Shown here piece after piece: positions 55,816 to 64,000 of a stretch of DNA of 64,000 bases. Source of the DNA: Tillandsia leiboldiana (lineage: Eukaryota; Streptophyta; Magnoliopsida; Poales; Bromeliaceae); the NCBI GenBank assembly GCA_029204045.2, contig CM055075.1, positions 22,812,491 to 22,876,490 of the forward strand, written 5' to 3'. Position numbers and translations under genes: made by a program. The notes below the pieces were generated by a model that was not told the DNA's origin, searched no databases, and saw nothing but the letters and a program-made list of their open reading frames with translations. Position 1 is the stretch's first letter. Every line of letters starts with the position of its first letter.

Positions 55816-58800
55816 TCCCAAGAGCCAGGCTCAACCCAAATCGACCCGAAACACAACCACACCAACACCTGCACCATAAAAAGGGGCCCAAACGCAGGGT
55901 TCACACTCTGTCGACCCATCAAAACTCAACCACCTAAGTTATTGCTCAGCCGCGCCTTTCTCACAATCAAAGTGATCCTCTGGGATACAAACTCAAACTC
56001 TGTACACCAAAATGGCCCCACACAGTGCCAGCTATGGAACCGTCAAACTCGACTCCCAAATAGCTCTTCTGCTCCAGGCATCCGCCACCACAGTGGCTCT
56101 GTTGGGTGACACTGGATGCTCACAAAATCCAATGGTGGCTCTACAGCCACTACGGGAGGTATCACTATAACTCGCAAATCCATCACCCACCACTGACAAG
56201 GTTAAAATCGACGCTGGTACCAATCTCATCATCCGCTCATCAAGCCCCGCTAGCACTATCCGGTCTAAAACTCCTTACCCCAACAAGGACCGTCGATCTC
56301 CGCTAGTCTTAAATAGCATCCACTTGGCACGAATTTCCACCGCCGCCTCTTCGGCTAGAAAAAGTAATCCAGGAAGATAAGCTCTCGAAGCTGAAGCTTG
56401 TGCCACAACGACTAGGCATAGGGCTCCTTCCTCACAGATCTTGACACACCATCTACAAATGCTGCACAAGCTCTAAACCACTCAGGGAGGGGGTTAAAAC
56501 CAAAATATCCCTGGAGGATGCCGCTAACCAGCCGTTCAAGGCCAACAGAAATACAAAATTCCTCAATCTAGAGGCAACAGGGCATTAGTCAATCCATTGG
56601 CTTCACTGTACTCGTAATGCCCCTACTGTGTCCTGAACACCATCTAGACAATGCCCTCAGCTGAAATTCCAAATTGGCGCAGGCATCACACAATATCTGC
56701 CGGAATATAGCTCCTTCAAAAGGTTCTAAATAATACCTGGACCTGCCTGGACTCCAATCCCAAAGGGCTCTCACCGGTCGTGTATCAACGACGTGGCACT
56801 AGGTCAAGCAGACCCTCTATCCATCAAATCCACGCACCTAAGAAATCAAACTCTCGTAGCTCTAAAGGCGGTATCCAATGAGGGGGCTAATGAAGTTGGC
56901 CCGGTTTCCAGAATCACGTCAATCGCAATCTTAATCTTCCTTTCTGGCGGCCTAATCATCGGCTTAGGTGGACTTACACCTGGGATTTCATGGACAATAG
57001 GGACATCCTTAAGTCCCGCTGCCGCCGTAGGCACCTCTCACACGGACGCTGTAACCTGTGTGCTCAAAAAGGTCTCAACAAACAAAATGCCTTCCATTAT
57101 CCGCCTCGCAAAAGTCAAAGTCCTTTCTCTCAGCAGTCAAACATCCTGTGGCACTATGCCAACCGATCCCAAGCACTGGGTCATAACACTGAGCTGCCGT
57201 AGAAACCAATAAGTCTGCCGGCATAACTTACGGCCTCTGCTGCACTGGACAAGCCTCCTCCACTTGCACATGCCAACAGTAACCTGTACCTCAAGTGCAA
57301 GTGGTAACGACTCTACCGCTAGCCCATGCAGGAACGCAACATGTCCTAACTCCGACTGCTGTGAAGAAATCACACCTGCGACAACTCAATCCACTACCGT
57401 GGCGCCCTCCAACCGGGCGGCACAGATTCATCCGCTCGATGCAAGTGGTCGTTCGCTCAGCCTGCCAAAATATCTAGACCAATCACAAAGGGAGCACGAC
57501 CTCTGTCCATGCTCACACTGAGATGCCGAACGTGGTCTCTCGCAAACAACCAATCCACGCTACCGCTGCGCCACTCTGATGAAAGGGTTGTTGCTGTCAT
57601 CAGGGTCCACCCAACCTCTGACGTCTCAGAAATCCACCTGGGTATCATCGTCATACGACCAAGCACAATTGATTCATGCAATTCCTTATACAATTATCCT
57701 TACTAAGCTCACCCCTCAATCCCAAATAATACATTCAAAATATGCAAATGATAAATCACAAAGGGTAGAATTCCCTTGGGTAAGCTTTGCATTAACCATC
57801 CACAAGGATATCCACCACCCAGGAAAGCAAAACGAAAATGCCTCTGCCCTGCCGATCTGTCCTCCATCACCTAGCGCCAAGCGCCTCCCTCCAGAACTCG
57901 CCTCTAGCGGCAGATCCCCGTCCAAGGAACTGCAGTGTCCAGCTCCAAACACAATGCCTACTCCGACGAGGCATCCACAGTCCAAAACCCGAACAGGAGG
58001 GACCGAAAAGAAACTAAGGAGTATCTTGGCGCAATCCACTCCCAATCTCACTTATCCTATGTGCCTCGTCCCTCGAAACCTGGAGCGCCAGTTCAACAAC
58101 TGCATAAACTCTCTAGCACAGGGAGGCTCTCAATTGATCACTCCATCACCCCCAACCGCAACTCTGCCTCCAAAGGCTCCGAGCTCAATCTTACGAGTCG
58201 GGGTGGTTCATCTGCCAAGTCTGGCTCACTCAATCGAACATGCCCCACAGCTCCTCTGCTGTCAACCATCCACCCTACCTCAGTGCCTTGGCATTAAACA
58301 TTGGCACGGAGGGGGCCACACGCTCTATTGGCACTACAGAAATCCCTGCCGCTGAGGATACTACATCCTGGTGGTCTCAGAAGAAAAGTACTGTCAGGCC
58401 GCCCACTGCTCTGACAACTGCGTCACCAAACTAGCTGCTCACTCTGCCGCTGATATGCCTCTGACAATCCTGTCATCTGGGTCCGGAGTTCTCTGACCTC
58501 AATCCGGGTATCCGGCCCAAAACCAACCGCTCAAGCTCAACTGCCATGACAGGATGCACAAGGGTCCCAAACCCAGCGTCGGGGAGACACCGCTCGCCAC
58601 GACGAAACCACAAATCAGCACACAACAACGCTCGACCCAATCCCGCGAAAGTCTAGAGCATGTCACCCATTCCATAGCGTTATGTTGTCTGCAGCCAACA
58701 TAACTACTTAGGAGAATAAACATGCCAATCACTCATCCCGTCCCTCGGGAGAGGTGTAAAACTCAATCAGGACTCTCGCTACAAATCACGACTCTCACGA

Positions 58801-58862
58801 AGTCATCCTAGGGTCCAACCACAAGCCTAGGGTTTCTAAGTCCACCATGACCTACAACCTAG
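55816..58862 (-). pseudogene. E10 decayed gag-pol internal region
   Basis: Minus strand. A Gypsy RT entry block is recognisable at 56846-57034 (PIVHEIPGVSPP, RKIKIAIDVI). 57209-57500 matches E6 22027-22430 reversed, and 58120-58300 matches the gag relic of E6 (21190-21480). There is no RT active site, integrase or zinc knuckle in the visible part. Stops and shifts are frequent. The last 150 bp before the primer site match the leaders of E3 and E6. Confidence 0.7.
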
Positions 58863-58874
58863 GCTCTGATACCA
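58863..58874 (-). other. E10 primer binding site
   Basis: The minus strand reads TGGTATCAGAGC, 7 bp from the LTR at 58882. Confidence 0.93.
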
Positions 58875-58881
58875 CCTAATC

Positions 58882-61800
58882 TGTCACGCCCCGGGGTCGA
58901 AACTGCGACCCGGGCTCGCCAACAGATCCGCCACCTATGCCAACCCGCATAGGCGAAGCGACCTACCTGCAAAAGAGCTACAGCTAACCGATATCAGAGC
59001 TAAAAGATAAAACTGCTATAAAAATAAAATCAACCACTGTACAACTGAAGATAAAACAACAAGGTCCCTCTCCCAAAAAGATAATCATACAATAACCTCG
59101 AGTACAAAACCCATAGCTCAACAGGGAGATATCTCAAATAAAACATCAGTGTACAAGCTCTCAATACATCATATCCTCACTACATCAGTCTCTCAAAAGA
59201 GGAAATAAATACCACTCTACCGACTATACTGAAGATCTCCTCCAAAGGGGGTACCGCTACTCTCCAAAGATGGGTCTGGATCTAGCTCGCTACTCCCTCA
59301 CCACGCACAGCAACCACAGAACGGCAACACCCGCCAAGACTCTGCAAAACAAAGAGGAGAAAGGACAAAAGGGGGAAAACCCCTAACGGGCGTGAGAACT
59401 TCGCAATAAGGGAGTTCTCAGTGGGTATCGCCACAAGGCCCGACGATCTGCCCACCAAGACTACTAGAGGCAAAAGATAACCGATGCAGTAAAACTGAAA
59501 GAAGAAGCTGGAAACACTCTACAGCTACCATGCCTCTAACCAAATGCTCAAATGGGGCAACTCTGATGAAGATATGCAACACTCGCACACGAGCTGCTCA
59601 ATCGACCCAATCGAGCTGACTGCCTCATCGGGTCCAGTCAAACCTGCGCCCACCTACAACCACCTCCCGCTGACGGGCAGGAATTACGTAGGGCGTCCAA
59701 ACGGACTGACTCGCTATCGAGTAGTGGCTCATGCAGGCTATAGTCAAATCCATGCCCTCTCTCTCTCAGAACGGAAAGACTCAAGATGCTCAACCTCTCA
59801 CACAATGGTCAAAGAACTCACAACGACCACGGGACCACCGTCAAACCCCGAACGGTTCCCAACAATACTAGCACTGGTCTAAACACAGCTACTAGACTCC
59901 ACTCGGTCCCCCAGGCACGAGTGTAACAAAAGTATCTGACTGAATAAACCCAATCAATAGACCAGTAATCACTGGTACTGCCTGCTCTGCCGCGACGGGT
60001 ATGCCAGCCTACGCATAACACCGAAGCAAAGGAGTCCCAAGGACTCAAAACCCAGCATGGTGCCCGGCGCTCTGCACCGTGGAAAGCCTACTCCGGAGTG
60101 GCACTCGAGGGGAGCGACCCACACGAGTAAAGTATCACTGTACCAAGCATCACTGTATCGAGTATCTCTGTAACCACTGTCTCATAATAGCAGGACTGGA
60201 TCAAGACTATGATCAAAGTGGGAAACTCCGTCCACTAACAAAACCCCGATCTGATGCAATAATACTCAAAAAGTGGGAAACACCATCCACTAGAACAAAT
60301 CTGATACCCAATCTGATGCAATAGTCAACATCCGGTCAACCGCCCAAAGTCTGCGGTCACCGCAATAACCCACAACCCACAATTGGGTAAATAAATCAAG
60401 ATCCGGTCAACCGCCTACTGTCCGCGGTTGCCGCAATAACCCACAATCCACAATTGGGTAAATAAATCAAGATCCGGTCAACCGCCTACTGTCCGCGGTT
60501 GCCGCAATAACCCACAATCCACAATTGGGTAAATAAATCAAGATCCGGTCAACCGCCTACTGTCCGCGGTTGCCGCAATAACCCACAATCCAACATCAAG
60601 CACACCCTGTCTCTGACCCTAAGGTCCCAGCTACACTATCCCAAACCTCTGCTCGAACCCGAGCAACATGACTCAAAAGTCTAAATAAAAAGGAGAAAGA
60701 AAGCAATCATGGTTTCTCCTAAGTCAAATTCCAATATGTAGTGCAGCAGTAAAAGATGGCCTAACTATATGTTCATACACATATGTCCATACAAGCATGC
60801 ATTTGTCCTTAAGAAGGATAAAGAAAATAAACCTCATGCCAGAATTAGCAATGACCATACCTGTCCATGATTTTCGATCCATAATCACTCCTTGGAGTAG
60901 GACCTGCACATAACTACATAATCCTATCCCAATGCATAAACCAGCCTCATAAAAGGTTATGTGCTAATATGGCATGATAATTAATCCTGATATGGTAACC
61001 TTGCCTTAGGTGGGCTTCCACTAATCACCAACATGAATATTTGATTATACCATTGTCATACTATGAGAAATTCACTTGCAATTTCCATAGAATCCTCACT
61101 GTTAAACTTACCGACCAATTTCAGTTATTGTACCGTACACCTGCATGCAATGCTAACATATAACAATATAGAGAACCGTCCACCGGTTCCGGGAATAAGG
61201 CACCCACCTGAAAAGATGACTGTCCAAAGCCCAACAGCTGAAAATACCAGATAACTCTAATCCCTTGCTCCAATAAGTTCAGCACACCCGTAACTCTCCT
61301 GGCACAATACAAAGCTCACTAATTACACTAAGGCTCCCAAATATAACTCTTATAATCCCATACAACAACAGTCCCGAAACTGTTAAATTATCACCTGCAG
61401 AAAGTGCCCAGAAAATTCCAAGAAAAATACCACAGCGATCCTCGCGTCGATAGCTTCGCATCGGTACCTTGCACGCCCAAATCCGAGTTCGGTAAGTCAA
61501 GATAAAAATTCGGCAAGGGGGTACACTCATACAAAAATCTGTGCTAAAAACTGTGCACTGTTCACTGAGAAAACAGTAATTTTCACCTCGAAGTAAATCT
61601 CACAAAAATCCAATAAAAATACGAGCGCGTTCCTTGCGATCCGTAGATGGAAAAGTTGTATAAACTCGTTTCCGTCCAACGCTCGTGTGCAAAGATATGG
61701 CCAAAATACCCCGCTGCTGTCAAGGAAGTCCACACAGAAAAAGGGGTCACTGTTTGCCTCGGGATCCGTGCCAAAACCTCGAAATGGGAAAGCGCGACCA

Positions 61801-63154
61801 AAACGAAAGATGAAGTCCTACCTCTTAGGAGTCTGCCGGCGCAAGAATCACCGCAAAATGATCTCGGGGTAGCCCAGGGGAGCTAAAACACTGTCGCCGC
61901 GCCGAAGAAGAACCCAGGAATGCAACGTCGCGCCGCGCCGTACAATGGGGAACCTCGGGATTCGAGCCTCCAAAAATCCTAGAACTTGGCAGGAAGATCA
62001 AGCACTTAGAGGTGAAAAACTTTGCTTGAGGGGGCTCGGGCAGAGAGTGAGAGGGTTGAGAGAAAAAGGCAAAGGAAGGGGGCTCGGGTTGCCTTTAAAT
62101 AGGCTGAGGAAACAATTGGGATAATTCCCAATAAGTCCCGAGTTTCGGGCGCCCGGAAATTTCCGGGCGCGCACAGTGCGGCCCGGCCCACAACTTTCGG
62201 GCGCGCACAGTGCGGCCCGGTCCACCACACAGTCCAGCCCATTACTCCCCTGGGCCCCCACTGCACCCGGTGCACCTGCGCCAGCGAATGGCGACGCGAC
62301 ACGTGGCCCGGCAACCCGTGCACCACGCACGTCGCGCCGTGGACCGCGCACGTCGCGGCTGACCCGGGCCGTACGGCCACCTGCCCCGCCGTACGGCCAC
62401 CTGCCCCCGGCCACCCACTCCACCGGTTGCGTGGACCGGGAGCACAGCACCGAACCAATAACCTCACGCCACGTGTCCACCCGGTCCACCGTGCACCCGG
62501 ACCAAATTCCGTGGACCGCGTCTGCAGCACCGGCCAACCGCAAAGCGCCACGTGGCCCGCCCCACGGCGCACGACCTCCGCGGTGGACCGCGCGCCTGCC
62601 CGCGCTCCCGGGCGCCTGCCCGCGCCCTGCCCGCGCCCTGTGCCGCAGCCTGCCGCCTGCCCGAGGCGGCGCCGCCACCCGCCGGCGCTGCCCGCCGCCG
62701 CCGGCGATCGCCGGAAACACTGTTCCGGCGTGAACAGTAACCGCAGCCCAAAAATAGTAAGTAAATAGCCCATCTTGACCGTTTTCGCGCTGATTCCAAA
62801 AACGACGTCCATTTTGCCAAATTCCAAACCTATAATTTGCCGGAGGCTCCCGCAAACCCCAAAAACTGCCAAAACTTCCGGGAGCCCGCTTTTGGGTATC
62901 CGGACTCAGAATTAAGCAAACAAAAAGCCATTTCCAAGCGTTTTTCCGCACTGAACCCAAATCCACCCTCTGTTTGGCCAAAATCCTTTCCTAAAATTCG
63001 GCAAAAGCAGCCGAAGGCCAATACAGCCAACCAAAGCTCACCGGGTCCATCTCTTGTGTCCAAATAGGCGCGCGAACACCGCCGACAAGCCACGTAGGCT
63101 TCCAGAAGCTGCTGGTCACACTGAAGAAGCCCAGCAAAGGTCTGGGTCACAACA
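58882..63154 (-). repeat. E10 5' LTR
   Basis: 4273 bp, TGTCACGCCCCGGGG...GTCACAACA. It carries one 71-bp repeat fewer than the left LTR. It has the same promoter and splice signals. Confidence 0.95.
60329..60592. repeat. 71-bp minisatellite in E10 right LTR, four copies
   Basis: Copies begin at about 60329, 60400, 60471 and 60542. Same unit and same variant first copy as the left LTR. Confidence 0.95.
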
Positions 63155-63439
63155 TTTTCCCTCTTAGGTTCCTTCGTTCGGCGGCTAGGGTTTTTAAGAG
63201 TCGCTACGAGAGGGAAAAAGAGAAAAGAAAAAAAACGGGACCCAACCCCTTTTTCGCTCTCGTTACGACCGACGGCGGGGCATACGGGAGAGGGACGGGG
63301 GTTTCTTGCTCGCGGGATCAACCGGACAACGATAGGACGATCCTCTTCTTCTCTTTTCCCGGCGGATCGAAGGTGAGTTTTTCCGTTAGGTTTTTGGTTT
63401 TGCGTTTCGGGGTGGAGTTTTCGCGGAGGGGGGTTGCCG

Positions 63440-64000
63440 CCGCCGCCGCCGGGCCGGCCGCAGGAGGGGCGCCGCGCGGGCACCACCCGCAGGCGGGCAC
63501 CGCGCGGACAGATGCCGCGCGGGCCACCTGCAGGCGGGGCACCGCGCGGCAGACGCGTCGCGCGGGCACCGCCCACAGGTGGGCACCGCGCGGACAGGTG
63601 CCGCGCGGGCCGCCTGTAGGCGGGGCACCGCGCGGCAGGGGCGCCACGCGGGCACCGCCCGCAGGCGTGCACCGCGCGGGCAGGTGCCGCGCGGGCCGCC
63701 TGCAGGCAGGGCACCGCGCGGCAGGGGTGCTGCGCGGGCACCGCCCGCAGGCGGGCACCGCGTTGACAGATGCCGCGCGGGCCGCCTGCAGGCGGGGCAC
63801 CGCGCGGCGGACGCGCCGCGCGGGCACCGCCCGCAGGCGGGCACCGCCCGCAGGCGGGCACCGCACGGACAGGTGCCGCGCGGGCCGCCTGCAGGCGGGG
63901 CACCGCGCGGCAGGGGCGCCGCGCGGGCACTGCCCGCAGGCGGGCACCGCGCGGACAGGTGCCGCGCGGGCCGCCTGCAGGCGGGGCACCGCGCGGCAGG
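63440..64000. repeat. E9 GC-rich 86-bp tandem array, runs off the edge
   Basis: The unit of about 86 bp is marked by CAGGTGCCGCGCGG or CAGATGCCGCGCGG near 63509, 63595, 63681, 63767, 63870 and 63956; one interval is about 104 bp. Each unit has two related halves built on GGGCACCGCGCGG. It is open in several frames on both strands, so the long frames here are not evidence of protein. Confidence 0.85.

Larger units (their letters stand above)
51336..63154 (-). mobile_element. E10: Gypsy-type LTR retrotransposon with assembly gap
   Basis: Flanked by TTTTC (51331-51335 and 63155-63159). LTRs are 51336-55679 (4344 bp) and 58882-63154 (4273 bp), differing mainly by one 71-bp repeat unit and scattered bases. 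The reversed primer site (58863-58874) and purine tract (55680-55693) show minus orientation. The internal region has decayed gag-pol traces like those of E6 and a run of 100 N. It is the youngest member of the E2/E3/E6/E8/E10 group here, judged by LTR similarity. Confidence 0.94.
48842..64000 (-). mobile_element. E9: LTR of an E7-like element, right end outside the window, split by E10
   Basis: It starts TGTCACGCCCCGTGAG at 48842 after E1's ACAAC (possible target duplication, 48837-48841). The first 350 bp resemble E7 (GCACGTGCGCAGACCCGCCAC, GATAAATCCACAG). It continues to 51335 and, after E10, from 63160 to the edge. Its far end is not seen, so a solo LTR and a full element cannot be told apart. 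It contains two GC-rich repeat arrays. No gene is recognised. Confidence 0.75.

Noticed and set aside
61998..63930. Open frames of 288-366 codons on the minus strand in the E10 and E9 LTRs
   Set aside because: They cross the E10/E9 junction and run through the 86-bp GC array, which is open in all frames. No known domain and no sensible start.

Overview
The window is plant nuclear DNA with no host gene visible. It is a nest of LTR retrotransposons built on one broken Ty1/Copia element (called E1 here) that runs across it on the minus strand. Plant origin follows from Copia and Gypsy gag-pol homology, initiator-Met-tRNA primer sites (TGGTATCAGAGC), very long LTRs (3-4.3 kb) and 5-bp target duplications. 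I cannot name the species.

Layout, outermost layer first. E1 is a Copia pol/gag relic at 1-1690, 4728-5005, 43390-44108 and 47628-48841. It is split by: E2, a solo LTR (1691-4727, TSD CTATC); E3, a minus-strand Gypsy-type element (5006-43389, TSD GAGGT); E8, a solo LTR (44109-47622, TSD CTTCT); and E9, an LTR element entered at 48842 that runs off the right edge. Inside E3's left LTR is E4, a solo Copia LTR (8167-9446, TSD CCTGC). Inside E3's right LTR is E5, a gag-only Sirevirus-like Copia element (14618-42101). Inside E5 is E6, a plus-strand Gypsy-type element (16809-38533, TSD AATAC). Inside the 3' LTR of E6 is E7 (26766-37251, TSD GTTCG). Inside E9 is E10 (51336-63154, TSD TTTTC). The deepest path is E1>E3>E5>E6>E7, five layers.

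Only one long intact coding region remains, the 651-residue E5 gag. E3 has a gag with stop codons and no pol. E6 and E10 keep decayed gag-pol traces but good LTRs, primer sites and purine tracts. E7 keeps a 47-codon gag leader. Such elements would have to move using proteins made elsewhere.

The most interesting content is in the LTRs. (1) The related LTRs of E2, E3, E6, E8 and E10 carry, upstream of the TATA box, repeated CCAAT-N9-CCACG modules. This is exactly the ER-stress response element bound by NF-Y plus ATF6/bZIP28-type factors, always in the same orientation. (2) E2, E3, E6 and E10 LTRs share splice signals that predict a two-intron leader with a 40-42 nt middle exon inside the LTR. 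(3) The Copia LTRs of E4 and E5 carry an array of small hairpins with a constant 8-nt loop, GAATCCAC, and stems of different sequence that still pair. Upstream of their TATA box is an array of TCCGGA palindromes. All of these were read by eye and need computation or RNA data to confirm.
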